From Schistocerca nitens (taxonomy: Eukaryota; Arthropoda; Insecta; Orthoptera; Acrididae), in the NCBI RefSeq assembly GCF_023898315.1, contig NC_064622.1, positions 352,265,234 through 352,329,233 on the forward strand: a stretch of 64,000 nucleotides of DNA, given 5' to 3'. The position numbers and the translations under genes are program-made. This document shows, in pieces, positions 1 to 10,820 of this stretch. A model generated the notes under the pieces. The model ran no database searches. It was not told where the DNA came from and saw only the letters and a program-made list of their open reading frames with translations. How positions within the stretch are numbered: position 1 is the first letter of the stretch; each line of letters opens with the position of its first letter.

Positions 1-542
1 TGCAGATCGAAGCTCTTTGGTGCAACTGCTACACGGGTCTGCGTGACGTCACTCAATAATTGCGTCGCCACAACACATTGTCGTCAGCATAACAGTTTAT
101 GGGTCCACACGAAGCCGTCCGATTTTCACTGTTCAAAAAGTAATTCCAGTCGAAATACTACCGCTAAACACTTTTTTTAACAACTTTTGTGGCGAATTCT
201 CAGTTCGTTTTGCTATTTTAATGTTCACACGTGTCTCTTTTTGGTGTTCACTTTCCACAGTTTTTCGCGCGGATTTACGCATTTGCACATTATACCACAG
301 TTTATTGACACTATTGTTCTATTTAATATGGCAAGAAAAACAGTTTAGTCACAATCGTAAGATATTATTACTTCGCATTGTTCAAAAAAATGCACTGTTC
401 CTTGTCGCGATTTTAAAGTTTATGCACTGTACCGATTCCACATTGAAAAATTAATTTTCTTGCGTTAAGCACGGGAAAATTATCTATTGTTCTTTACTAT
501 TCGTCCGAAAATTGCACTAGTCCTTTCACGGTAAGCCAAGGG
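1..542. other. Unassigned AT-rich non-coding DNA
   Basis: I see no gene, RNA or recognisable transposon here. The only open frames are short and uninformative. The segment directly precedes an LTR-like segment and could be part of the same element, but nothing in it shows this. Confidence 0.4.
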
Positions 543-1233
543 TGTAACACTCCCTTATAATTTTGGGTGTTTCCGCTCGTTCGCGGATCTGAATAGCAGC
601 CCAAATTAAGTAATAATTAATATGACCGTGTACCTAATGGGGCTGGCAATCGGATTGGACTGCTTGGGAGTTGTTACATTCCATATTGTCCTTCGCAAAA
701 TACGGTAATAATGTACTGTTTGGTGGTAAGGAGGACAACAAACACAGCTTCACAAATAAGACCTATATTCTTAGCAAAAGCACAAAAATAAGGAGACAGC
801 CACTGCCTTCGTCAATACACTGTTAATAACGGCTAATCTCAGCACAGGTTTCTTCGTTATTCATAATCGTCACACGCAAAATTCAGTCACTGTAATCCAA
901 CACTGTAATCCAAATAATGCCGGCGCGGTAGACGCGGAATCTCAATAACGGCACACAAATATCACTGAAATCACTCTGTTAATCATACTTTCTCACTTTC
1001 CCGTATAATACTAACACTAAGGGGTTAAACCGCGGCGATGGCCACTCCCTTTGTCGGTAATTTCTATCAATTGCTGGCTTCTGCACAGCTCAGCCCGCCT
1101 CGCGGGAACCTACCCAACACAGCACTACTGACTGAACTCACTCTCGCTCTCGCGACCCAACACACTATCGATAGTTGCCCTGTCGACCTGTGCTGATGCA
1201 AACTTAGTAGTAAGGGCCTGCGGACCCCTTACA
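543..1233. repeat. Possible solo LTR-like segment (fossil)
   Basis: A 691-bp stretch begins TGTAACACTCCC and ends GACCCCTTACA, so the ends are TGTAA and TTACA, the TG...CA layout typical of LTRs. I found no convincing target-site duplication, no primer-binding site and no internal retroviral-type coding sequence in the window. It could equally be ordinary DNA with chance ends. No second copy is present for comparison, so the call is weak. Confidence 0.2.
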
Positions 1234-1639
1234 CATCACATGCTTCGACCAGCAAATGCTAGTTTTGTTGTCCCTGATAATTTCTTTCTGAACAGTCGCC
1301 AAGAAGATGACATAATCATTAAGCAGCCCTGTAGAGAGCCAAGCCGTCAGGTAAAATTAATACCGTATGTGGTTTTTGTTTGTTTTCTGATACTCATTCC
1401 CACTACATAAAGCCTTTGTAAGATAGTATTACAAGGTCTGATCAGCATATCATCCAGATTGTAGTTGCTGTAACTACTTAAAAGGCTACGGATCATCTTC
1501 AGGAATCAAAGGTTAGTCTGGTCTTCCCACGGAGTCCCCGCTGTTGTGGTTGGAGTTTTGATATGGATGGCATTCAGGCCATCGCTCCATAGCAAAGACT
1601 ATTGTTCAAATTCTTTACAGAGGACAATCCTATAATAGA
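1234..1639. other. Unassigned non-coding DNA
   Basis: Nothing recognisable. It lies between the LTR-like segment and the decayed 3' side of a minus-strand LINE and may include an unrecognised LINE tail. Confidence 0.35.
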
Positions 1640-2830
1640 GTTCCTGGCATCCTCACGTTTTTTTCTGTTCTGTTGATCGAATGCACACACTTATCTTGGA
1701 AGAGTTCTTTCATAGCGGGTTCGATTTATAGTACCATGATAATTTTCTTTTGGCATTTGTCAGATCTCCCTGCACTGCAACAAAGTTTTTGCTACGAACA
1801 GCAAGGGCTGTATCATCAGCACAGAGAAAATTTAATTTATTCGGAGTCAGCGGTTGATTCTTGTGCTACATGTTGAAAAGCGATGGAGGTAGTCCACTTC
1901 CTTAAGTAGGCTATTTTTCTGTGCTCTCCAGTCAGTACCATGTCTTTGGAAGTCAACGAAAAACAATCACCGTCGCAGAAATAAGGTGCTAAACTCGGTG
2001 AAATGTAGTACCTGGGAAGGTTGTAGAATTTATGTAGCAGCCAGTGACTGAAAATGTCATATGCTGTTGTCAGATCCGCGAAAGCCACACTAGTAACATG
2101 AAGAGTTTCAAACTCATACTTTACTAAGATTCAAGAGCTGCCATGTGCAGCTACGCCCAAGTTGAAACGCTGCAAACAGAGGACAGATAATACACACAAA
2201 TCTGTTCAGAAACACTCATTCTAGCTGTTTGTAAAGGCGGTTGAAAAGGATAACTTGTATATAGTGCTTGGATATCGTTAGTTCCCTCGCTTGGTTTAAG
2301 ATGAACTATACTCTGCTCCTTCGTCATACCTGTGGTATCTGGCATCTGCTGGTGCAAGTGTTGAGGAAGTGTAGGATCCATTATTTTGTTGACAGGTCTT
2401 AATTTGTTCTAATGGGATGACGTCTAAGCCGGCAACTCTAGCGCTTTTCTTTTTCTTGACAGCCACTTTGAGTTCTAGTATCTGAAATAGACTAGTAAGA
2501 GTGCCACATTCCTTTACACCTACATAGTGTTTTTCAGGCACTTCGGTTTCGTGTCTGACTTCTCCATTCATGAGTTACCTGGTCTACAGCGTTACTGTAA
2601 TGTGCAGTAATCTTAATTGTATCGTTATTAAGATGTTTTCATAATTTCCAGACGTTGTTGCTATTTATAGTTGGATCCGGTTCTTCAACAGTTTCTATCC
2701 CAGCTTCCCTCTGAATGCTGTCATTGACATGAAGTTTATGGCCAGTCTGTACTGCTGTTTGTAAAGACTGGAACGCTGGCTAAAGCTTCATCTTTTCCTT
2801 TTCAGGACCCCAGCTGATCATCATGTTGGT
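1640..2830 (-). mobile_element. Decayed non-LTR retrotransposon (APE-type LINE), RT part
   Basis: Reading the minus strand, broken frames give the order expected of a LINE reverse transcriptase. First comes a pre-RT stretch with NNVWKL and LNND, then AVKKKKSARVAGLDVIPLEQ (the 'K-AAGLD-I--EQI' block). Next are AFADLTTAYDIFSHWLL (the 'VDLTAAYDTVNHRLL' block with the first catalytic Asp) and CADDTALAV (the YADD block with Tyr replaced by Cys). Stops and frameshifts separate these blocks, so it is dead. It resembles the better preserved LINE at 12.6-17.0 kb. No 5' endonuclease region was found here. Confidence 0.75.
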
Positions 2831-2965
2831 GAAGGAATATTGGTATTTAAGCAACTTAATTTAGGTATAAACACAGGGGTAGTGGTTGTAAGATTTGTAC
2901 TGGAATTGGTATTAAGGTACACGTACTGTTGAGAAAAATTCAAGAAGTACGATATGTCACAGCCA

Positions 2966-2971
2966 TTTATT
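2966..2971 (-). promoter_or_regulatory. Poly(A) signal AATAAA of the minus-strand sulfatase
   Basis: AATAAA on the minus strand lies about 65 nt downstream of the conserved TAG stop at 3036. This is the expected position for a short 3' UTR and supports the minus-strand exon being the true gene end. Confidence 0.55.
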
Positions 2972-3035
2972 ACTCTTTACAAAACACTACAAAACACTAT
3001 TTCGGCAAAGTGAGTGTTGAAAGAGAGAGCCACCA

Positions 3036-3486
3036 CTACGTGACGACGTTGCACATGGGGTCTGCGTTGTCGGCTATGCAGTCAACCCAGGGCACCCAGG
3101 TGTTGTTCCAGCGCTTGGGGTCGGCCAGGTCGGCATCAGCGGTTGCGACAGCGTCTCCAGCCGCTCCAGCAGAGTGTCCACCAGGCCCTCCGGCATGTCG
3201 GCGGGAGCGCCGTCGCCCGCCTCGCACGGGTCCTGCCTGATGTTGAAGACGCACCAGCCGCTGCTGCTCGTGATGTTGCACAGCCCGTGCGCGGGCCGTT
3301 CCGGGCAGGACACGGTCGCCTCAGCGCGCAGCCGCAGCACGTCCTCCGCCTCCGGGGACGCCCCGACCACGCTGGAGAGCGCCTGCCCCACTGGGCTGGC
3401 CAGCACCTCCTCCGGTTCGTAGGCCGGCGTGAACAGCGGGTCCTCAGCGCCGCTCGCCCCGGCGTAGTAGTCGTTGTTCTGCACAC
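3036..3486 (-). CDS. Arylsulfatase B-like sulfatase, terminal exon (frameshifted)
   Basis: This is the C-terminal part of a sulfatase of the arylsulfatase B (N-acetylgalactosamine-4-sulfatase) family. These are secretory or lysosomal enzymes that remove sulfate esters from glycans; in plant-feeding insects some relatives act on glucosinolates. The exon starts after AG at 3487-3488 with GTGTGCAG. This completes the glycine codon split by the upstream exon, giving WKLVKG-VQNNDYYAG. The conserved C-terminal block WCVFNIRQDPCEAGDG is present, as is a possible N-glycosylation site (NITS). After QPLMP the frame changes: relative to the plus-strand paralogue, 28 bp are missing. The original frame therefore ends early at 3074 after 18 altered residues. 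The conserved tail (LADPKRWNNTWVPWVDC...) continues in another frame down to TAG at 3036. The catalytic CxPxR region is not in the window. Confidence 0.75.
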
Positions 3487-4723
3487 CTGCCGCACCAGCA
3501 CGCCGCTTACGGTTTCGATTCAAATCTTACGACATTAAATTTGCAGTAAATGGCCCAACTTTACAAAAACTACTACTTCTTCATACTCTCTCATTCCTCC
3601 CACACCTGCTACTTTTTTTCTCACCTCATCAGAAGGCGCAGTGTGCATTAAATTATTTACATAAATGTAGCCACCCTTCTTTGACCACTCCTTAAGGCTG
3701 CCAGCTCGTGTTGTACACATATCACGGAAACCACTACACGATGTGCGAACATCATATGAGTAACCACTATCTATATTGCACACTTTCCTTCTTTAGTACC
3801 GTCAACACTGGTTTCCGTACCACACTGCCAGTGGCAACAAAGTAAGAAATGTTCCCCTGCTCTTCAACAATCGAGTATCCATTATTAAATCTTACTGTGC
3901 CCAGTCGAATTTCCTCAGGTTTTTTGGTTTATATGCTTGCTTATCCTTCCTGGCCAAAATCTGTTCACAAAATTTTACCATCATATAAATACGTGACGGA
4001 ATCCTTCCACCTAAATATCTCATCAAGACAGCAAATATTTACTAAACTTTTTTGGATCTACGAAATACGATTTCACTGAATATTAATACAGAGTAATATT
4101 TATAAGACACACATCAGAGCTATGCAGGATATAATGGGTATAAGTGCAGATACTTCCGTTGGTGACTGAGGATGTTGTCATGAACGGCATTACATCAGTA
4201 TGTACATCATTTGCACACTAATAATTATAGCTATCACAAGTCGTATTTTGTGGATAGTACCTGCCAGAACATGTGACAAGAGTAATCCATTAATGCTAAT
4301 TTTGCCCTGGACATCGAGTCAGGTATTGAAGCGTGAACTCGTGGACACAAAACGGTAATTCTATACCGACAGCTGTAGTCCACTTAATGATGCTGTTGCA
4401 ACTGTGCAGAAAACATCAGGTAGGTGAGGTGTTTGTGGGAAACCTGTTAGCTGGAGAGAAGAAACAACCTATACACTGATGTGTTGACACATTTAATGTA
4501 CCACATATAAAGCTATGTGCAGCTATACTCATTACACCCTCTATACATGAACTCTATGCTCATCGCAGCCACAGTCTGTCACGTATCAGTTAATTACGCA
4601 CAGTTCACTGTGCCATTCCACAATTACAACTGTTGTGGGATGTGGATTGACCCAACAGCACAACGTCTGACATATTTGATAAGTTACAGACAACAACGCC
4701 AGCACGAGTCGGGCTGCTACTGA
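3487..4723 (-). other. Intron of the sulfatase gene
   Basis: On the minus strand it begins GTCAGT after ...GTCAAAG and ends GTGCGGCAG, a GT-AG intron in phase 1. The pyrimidine tract before the acceptor is poor. No transposon or gene was recognised inside it. Confidence 0.65.
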
Positions 4724-4883
4724 CCTTTGACGAGCTTCCAGTCGCCGACGCGGACTGCGCCGTTCTCGGCCACCTCGTCGTAGTTGAGGAGTATCTCCGT
4801 GCGCTGGCTGGGCTCTCCAGAGACGAGCCGCGGCCACATGTTCACGCCGTCCAGGTCGTCCGGCAGGTCAGATGCATTACCTC
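4724..4883 (-). CDS. Arylsulfatase B-like sulfatase, penultimate exon
   Basis: A 160-bp internal exon bounded by an acceptor TTTTCACAG and a donor AAAG|GTCAGT. It encodes GGNASDLPDDLDGVNMWPRL, then a stretch with EILLNYDEV, and ends AVRVGDWKLVKG. In the arylsulfatase B family the 'DG.N.W' segment followed by 'R.E.L.N.D' and 'RGDWKL' is the conserved block C-terminal to the catalytic core, which makes the assignment fairly secure. Both ends are phase 1, so it joins in frame to the exon at 3036-3486. Exons upstream of it, which would lie at higher coordinates on this strand, were not found and may lie outside the window. Confidence 0.8.
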
Positions 4884-4952
4884 CTGTGAAAACATTAAGA
4901 AAAATTACGTTTAACGAATTACCACCTGCAATACACAATAGACTGTTTGATA

Positions 4953-6343
4953 ATGGGATGATAATGGCATTGAAACACAGGACGACACGCGTAAAGCTGA
5001 AATACGAAACACCTTTTTCCAAAGCTATTTCACAAAGGAAGACCGCACTGCAGTTCCTTCTCTAAATCCTCGCATGAACGAAAAAATTGCTGACATCGAA
5101 ATAAGTGTCCAAGGAATAGAAAAGCAACTGAAGTCCACTGGACCTGACGGGATACCAATTCGATTCTACACAGAGTATGCGAAAGAACTTGCCCCCCTTC
5201 TAACAGCCGTGTACCGCAAGTCACTAGAGGAACGGAAGGTTCCAAATGATTGGAAAAGAGCACAGGTAGTTCCAGTTTTCAAGAAGGGTCGTCGAGCAGA
5301 TGCGCAAAACTATAGGCCTATATCTCTGACATCGATCTGTTGTAGAACTTTAGAACATGTTTTTTGCTCTCGTATCATGTCATTTCTGGAAACCCAGAAT
5401 CAACTCTGTAGGAATCAACATGGATTCCGGAAACAGCGATCGTGTGAGACCCAACTCGCTTTATTTGTTCATGAGACCGAGAAAATATTAGATACAGGCT
5501 CCCAGGTAGTTGCCATTTTCCTTGACTTCCGGAAGGCGTTCGACACAGTTCCGCACTGTCGCCTGATAAACAAAGTAAGAGCCTACGGAATATCAGACCA
5601 GTAGTGTGGCTGGATTGAAGAGTTTTTAGCAAACAGAACATCGCATGTTGTTCTCAATGGAGAGACGTCTTAACATAGACGAATGTAATGTATTGCGAAT
5701 ACATAGAAAGAAGTATCCTTTATTGTATGATTATATGATAGCGTATCAAACACTGGTAGCAGTTACTTCTGTAAAATATCTTGGAGTATGAGTACGGAAC
5801 GATTTCAAGTGGAAGCATCATATACAATTAATTGTTGGTAAGGCGGATGCCAGGTTGAGATTCATTGGGAGAGTCCTTAGAAAATGTAGTCCATCAACAA
5901 AGGAGGTGGCTTACAAAACACTCGTTCGACCTATACTTGAGTATTGCTCATCAGTGCGGGATCGGTACCAGGTCGGGTTGACGGAGGAGATAGAGAAGAT
6001 CCAAAGAAGAGCGGCGCGTTTCGTCACAGAGTTATTTGGTAAGCGTGATAGATGTTTAGCAAACTCAAGTGGCAGACTCTGTAAGAGAGGCGCTCTGCAT
6101 CGTGGTGTAGCTTGCTGTCCAGGTTTCGAGAGGGTGCGTTTCTGGATGAGGTATCGAATATATTGCGTCCCCCTACTTATACCTCCCGAGGAGATCACGA
6201 ATGTAAAATTAGAAAGATTTGAGCGCGCACGTAGGCTTTCTGGCAGTCGTTCTTCCCGTGAACCATACGCGACTGGAACAGGAAAGGGAGGTAATGACAC
6301 ACCGTTGGGTGGCTTGCAGAGTATAAATGTAGATGTAGATTAG
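4953..6343 (+). mobile_element. 5'-truncated, internally deleted LINE (CR1/Jockey-like RT)
   Basis: Open segments encode a reverse transcriptase beginning near RNTFFQSYFTKED and continuing through STGPDGIP, NYRPISLTSICCRTLEHV, NQHGFRKQRSCETQL and FLDFRKAFDTVPHCRL. These are the fingers and first catalytic-Asp blocks. After NRTSHVVLNGETS at about 5670 the sequence jumps to the C-terminal block VKYLGV, AYKTLVRPILEYCSSV and KIQRRAARFV. The catalytic YADD region is therefore missing through an internal deletion. The 3' end carries short GTAGAT-type repeats (about 6325-6343), common at LINE tails. The endonuclease part is absent. It lies between the two sulfatase loci and abuts a Tc1 fragment at its 3' side. 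Confidence 0.85.
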
Positions 6344-6349
6344 GTGTCT

Positions 6350-6815
6350 TTCATGGTTAGGGTGTGGCTTCCTATTAAACTTAAGAAAACACTAAATGCA
6401 GAAGGATGTGAACACATTTTCCAGCATTGTGTGTTGTGAACAGTAGGGGACAGAGATGATAATTGATTGTATCAGCACGATATTGCACAATGTCGTAAAG
6501 AAGTATCTGTGAGGCGATGGCTGCTGAACAATAACATTTTTGAAATCCATTTGTCTGTTCAGAATCTCAACCTGAACCCAATGGAACACCTTTAAACTGA
6601 GTTAGATCACCCACTTCGTCCCAAACCCCAGAATCCAACATCATTACCTTTTCTGCTTTCGGCTCTGGAGGGAGAATGGGCAGCCATTCCTGCAAAGACA
6701 ATCAGACACCTCACTGAAGATGTCCCCAGCAGAGTTCATCATAAATGTAGAGGTGGTCACGCCCCATATTAATGTCCAGTAATATGTGGCAGGATACTTT
6801 TAATCAGATAATGTA
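6350..6815 (+). mobile_element. Tc1-like transposon fragment, C-terminal transposase and 3' end
   Basis: Broken frames give the end of a Tc1-type transposase: a degraded QHDIAQCRK (for 'QHDNAPCHK'), NLNPMEHL (catalytic Glu block intact), EGEWAAIPAKTIRHL and a final GGHAPY before a stop. About 40 bp later comes GGATACTTTTAATCAGATA, matching the terminal repeat style of this family. The N-terminal part and the 5' terminal repeat are absent. The LINE's 3' end immediately to the left suggests that the LINE inserted into this element. Confidence 0.7.
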
Positions 6816-6870
6816 CGTAAAATTGTAAGCAGTTTGGACAACAGCAGTAACAGCTGTGTTCGTGTGGCAG

Positions 6871-7349
6871 GTGTGCAGAACAACGATTATTACGCGGGGG
6901 CAAGTGGTGCTGAGGACCCGCTGTTCACGACGGCCTACGATCCAGAGGAGGTACTGGCCAGCCCAGTGGGGCAGGCGCTCTCCAGTGTGGTCGGTGCTGC
7001 CCCGGAGGTGGAAGACGTCCTGCGGCTGCGTGAAGAGGCGACCGTGTCCTGCCCGGAGCGGTCCGCGCACGGACTGTGCAACATCACGAGCAGCAGCGGC
7101 TGGTGCGTCTTCAACATCAGGCAGGACCCGTGCGAAGCGGGCGACGGCTCGCCCGCTGACATGCCGGAGGGCCTCGTGGAAACTCTGCTGGAGTGGCTGG
7201 AGACGCTGACGCAGCCGCTGATGCCGCAGCCGGGGGCCAACGTCACGCAGACCGACCTGGCCGACCCCAAGCGCTGGAACAACACCTGGGTGCCCTGGGT
7301 CGACTGCCTCGAAGACGAAACGGATCCCATGTGCAACGTCATCACATAG
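6871..7349 (+). CDS. Arylsulfatase B-like terminal exon, intact orphan paralogue
   Basis: A complete last exon of a second arylsulfatase B-like copy, opposite in orientation to the gene at 3036-4883. It begins after GTGTGGCAG at 6870 in the same phase as its sister (VQNNDYYAG) and runs through WCVFNIRQDPCEAGDG and LADPKRWNNTWVPWVDC to TAG at 7347-7349. Over the about 118 comparable residues I count about 10 differences from the minus-strand exon (about 91% identity). The full C-terminal tail is open here. Upstream on this strand lie only a Tc1 fragment and a LINE, with no WKLVKG-type penultimate exon, so it is an orphan in this window. A (TC)n run follows at 7354-7369, and ATTAAA at 7497-7502 could serve as a poly(A) signal. 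Confidence 0.7.
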
Positions 7350-7627
7350 ATCCTTCTCTCTCTCTCTCTGAACACCTATTTCGTACCAGTAGTTTGATGT
7401 GCCTAGTTGAAATACCAATAATAGTGTGTCACACATAGTACTTCGTGATTTTCTCTCATTATCAGTTCCATTGGAAAACCAACAAAAGTTGCCTGCATTA
7501 AATAGATCAATGTAGAGGAATCTTCGGTAGATATCACAGAGGGAAGCCAGCTCCAAAAGCCTATTTATGGTGGAAAAAGGCCAAATCTGTGGCTCAAGCC
7601 GATTACCTATCATCCTCATTTCACTAG

Positions 7628-7856
7628 ATTGGAACCTGTCTATTCACCGTGGCACTAGGATGGCTAGGGGTGATGGGCGACTCACCCAAGCCGCCTTTTA
7701 CCCCAGGGAGACATCCCCAATAATCATCTTGACAGCAGGCTGAGTGGACCTGGGGCCGTCATAGAGGGGATGGAAAGGGATAAATCCTCAACTTAACCTG
7801 GTATCTCCTGGGCTGGAGTCTAACAATCTGCCTGCTAGACCATGACGGCCATCGGT
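7628..7856 (-). mobile_element. Probable tRNA-derived SINE relic
   Basis: The minus strand starts GGCCGTCATGGTCTAGCAGG, resembling a tRNA A-box (TGGTCTAGCGG). About 45 nt later comes CCAGGAGATACCAGGTTAAG, which looks like a decayed B-box. It is unlike the main SINE of this window in the rest of its length. No target duplication was identified. Confidence 0.4.
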
Positions 7857-7861
7857 TTACG

Positions 7862-9530
7862 ATGGCGTCCTCACGAAAGCAATTCGTATTGCAGTAAACA
7901 CATTCTCCAGTAGCATGTAACATAAGACTAACTGAAAAATATGCCGTCATATATAAGTAACAGGTTTTCAACATTCAGAATTATCCATATTGATGTATGC
8001 AGAATAAATCCATTAGCTAGCTTGCAGCCGTAAACAAAGGAAACACATGATCTACAGGACTTCAACAAATACAGTGAACAGCATCGTGAGAGTGATGAGG
8101 AATACGCCTTACCAATATACAGGCTTCAAAGCCAACATCAAAGTAGCTACTCCATATTGCCATCCCATTCTCAAGTGAATGAGTATCCTATATAACCTTC
8201 CAGACCTTCTATGAACTGTGTATGACTGTTAGCTTCCACATGACTACTAGTGACATAAAATTATATAGAACATTTGTGAGCGAAGTGGGAGAAAGAATTT
8301 CTAATAGTCCAGAACATTATACGGTTAGCCTGGTGAGAGACTAAGTCACTCTCACTGGAGAAGAGTGAATATTCAAGAACATAGTACAGAGTGAAAAACA
8401 TAAAAGCGAATCCATAATGAAACCGCTATCTGGCATTGTGTATGAAAGAGTCTGAGACAACTAGAGCGATTTGCCGGTATAGTTCAGTACTGATTATTGC
8501 TGCCGTTCATCAGATGGCCACGAGTCACTATGGTATTGAAAGTGTAGCTGTGGTCGTGTAATGTATCTTGTTCAATCCCGAAGAGAATGTTTATAGTTGA
8601 GGCCTATATTTGTCCACAGTCGTTTGAATTGACACGTCAAGTGATCATCGTAGGAAAAATTCGGAATGTCACAATGTCAGTTACCAGCTAAGAGTAGCAT
8701 ACACGATTTACTGAAAAAAATTGGCCAAGTGCGATAATCAAGAATCTAAAAGATTTTTCTCTTTTATCGATAATGGCAAAATATCATTCCCGGGAATTAC
8801 AAGACCGTATCAAAATCTCTACACTAGTTCATCAGACTAGCCCGAAGATACAGATAAAAGCGAGCACGGGACTTCAGTTTACATATAAGATACAAAACAT
8901 TTAATACATTTTATTTACTTACTAAAACATGATAACACTTTTCATTTTAATATGCAGTAATATTTTTCTGTTATTCTTTTGATGGTGGATAAATGAGGTG
9001 TAAGTTCTGATGGTAAAATGATATTTTATATGATATAATTACATTTTTTTTCCTTTAATTGTACTGTGAAACCTTGCTTGTCGCCAAATTTCATGAATCT
9101 AGGTCAACGTTTAGTACCATATAGGTTTTGATGAATGTGTTTGAGAGTATCAGAATATGTGGTATAAATCATAGTATCTTTTGAATGTATTGATTTAGAA
9201 GCTAAAATGTGTAACACCGCCAAGGGACCGTAGACCTTACCCTAAAAACTGTGTACAACAGTTTAGTTTTCAAACACAAAACTAAATAGGCAATCTGCCT
9301 TTACAGATTCACTTCCGGTAATGAAAACAGACTTAAGACCAGCCCAAAAACATCAGTTCCAAGTTATTCCATCAACCAGGTGTTAAACACAGCGGGGTCC
9401 AGAAAACTGAACTCTTTGATAGTAAATATCTTTGGAACAAAGCCACATATCATTTCAATTTTTCGCAGTAGCGCAGTCCACTGTTTTCTCAACTGGTCTC
9501 GTCGTGCGTGTGCAGCAGATGACAGTGCAT
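7862..9530. other. Unassigned intergenic DNA
   Basis: About 1.7 kb with no convincing coding sequence, RNA gene or transposon family that I recognise. It is AT-rich with scattered stops in all frames. Confidence 0.4.
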
Positions 9531-9531
9531 C

Positions 9532-10670
9532 AATGAATGGAGAAAGATTTTCATTTGAGCAACGCAAAAGTGGTACTGGAAGTACGAAAACATGATAAAG
9601 GTACAACGGCAATGTCGTAATGCGTACAAAGTCAATAAAGAACACGTATAACAGTTTATGGGATTAGGGATAAATCTGAAGCCGACGGTACTGTTCAGGA
9701 TGTGCATGAGGAAAGGTCTGGCCGACCAAAGACATCAACAAGTCTAGCATCCAGCGCCGTTGTGTTGTGACATTGTACTCGGTCGTCTCAATAATCTGTG
9801 AAGCAGGGTGCACGTGAAAGCCGGGTCTGCCGATGAACTGTAAAACAAATTCTGAAGGCTGCAAAGTTGAAAGTGTACATGCCAAGATCAGTGCACGATA
9901 TGAACGAGGACGACCCTGATCGAAGGTTGGAGTACTGTGGGTGATCTGAAGGCATGCTTCGTGAGGATGAACGATTTGCAGAGTTGGTTACCTGGTCTGA
10001 CGAGGTGCATTTCAAACTGAATCTTACTGTAAACCGCCACAACTGCATGCACTGGGCTCCTGAAAATCCTCAAGTTCACGTTGATAAACATGGTAATCTA
10101 CCGGATGTTAATGTGTGGTGTGGTCATGCCATCGCGCATTTTGATTGGCCCAGTCTTCTTTGAAGGTGCCGTGACAGGTAAGGTGCTGCAAACAACAATT
10201 TACCTGCCGTCCGAGAGGCGTTTGGAAATGCAAGATTTTATCTACAATAAGACAGCACTCCCCATCACTACCACAGAGATGTCAAAGCTTACTTGGATAA
10301 AAATGAACCTGGACGATGGATAGATCGAAGAGGAGCTCTTGAAAATCCACCACGGTCTCCAGAACTATATATCTTGACTTCCACCTATGGGGACCTTGGC
10401 CGGCCGGTGTGGCCAAGCGGTTAAAGGCGCTACAGTCTGGAACCGCGTGGCCGCTACGGTCGCAGGTTCGAATCCTGCCTCGGGCATGGATGTGTGTGAT
10501 GTCCTTAGGTTAGTTAGGTTTAAGTAGTTCTAAGTTCTAGGGGACTGATAACCTCAGAAGTTAGTGCTCAGAGCCATTTGATTTTGGGGACCTTGAAATA
10601 TGTTTACCAACAGAAGCCAGCGGCAATGAACGATCTACGAGAAACCATCGAGGCGTCCCGTGACACATAA
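9532..10670 (+). mobile_element. Mariner-like transposon relic, split by a SINE
   Basis: Decayed frames read as one mariner-type transposase from MNGERFSFEQRKS through a helix-turn-helix-like region, EADGTVQDVHEERSGRPK, ELVTWSDEVHFKLN (first catalytic Asp), VNVWCG and IGPVFFEGAVTGKV. It then reaches DFHLWG and, beyond the inserted SINE, GTLKYVYQQKPAAMNDLRE and the stop at 10668. The third acidic position is in a 'SPDL.PLDF.LWG' type block, here altered to SPELYIL before DFHLWG. Frameshifts and stops make it inactive. Terminal inverted repeats were not located. Confidence 0.75.
10399..10584 (+). mobile_element. tRNA-derived SINE, Leu-like head, 11-bp target duplication
   Basis: It starts GCCGGCCGGTGTGGCCAAGC, with an A-box resembling tRNA-Leu, has the B-box GGTTCGAATCC, and then the family body (GATGTCCTTAGGTTAGTTAG ... 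CAGAGCCATTTG). It is flanked by exact copies of TGGGGACCTTG at 10388-10398 and 10585-10595, a clean target-site duplication inside the mariner transposase. The boundary is fixed by that duplication, give or take one shared G. Confidence 0.95.
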
Positions 10671-10820
10671 TATAACCTCCCCCCACCCCTCCCCGTTCAA
10701 GAATTGTAACGACATGTCATTTAATATGGACTATTAAAAATTATCTACATTTCTCTGGATCCCTCTGTACATATCATGCCTAAAATTCTTTGTCAATTAG
10801 AACTGAAACTATACCGCGCT

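Noticed and set aside
3143-3538. Plus-strand open frame over the minus-strand sulfatase exon
   Set aside because: Antisense shadow of the exon with Arg/Ala-rich composition and no recognisable family.
6804-7619. 271-codon minus-strand open frame across the orphan sulfatase exon
   Set aside because: It is the antisense of a GC-rich conserved exon. The plus-strand reading matches the sulfatase family, and the equivalent antisense frame appears over the sister exon.
9364-9645. 93-codon minus-strand open frame
   Set aside because: It overlaps the 5' part of the mariner-like transposase on the other strand and resembles no known protein.
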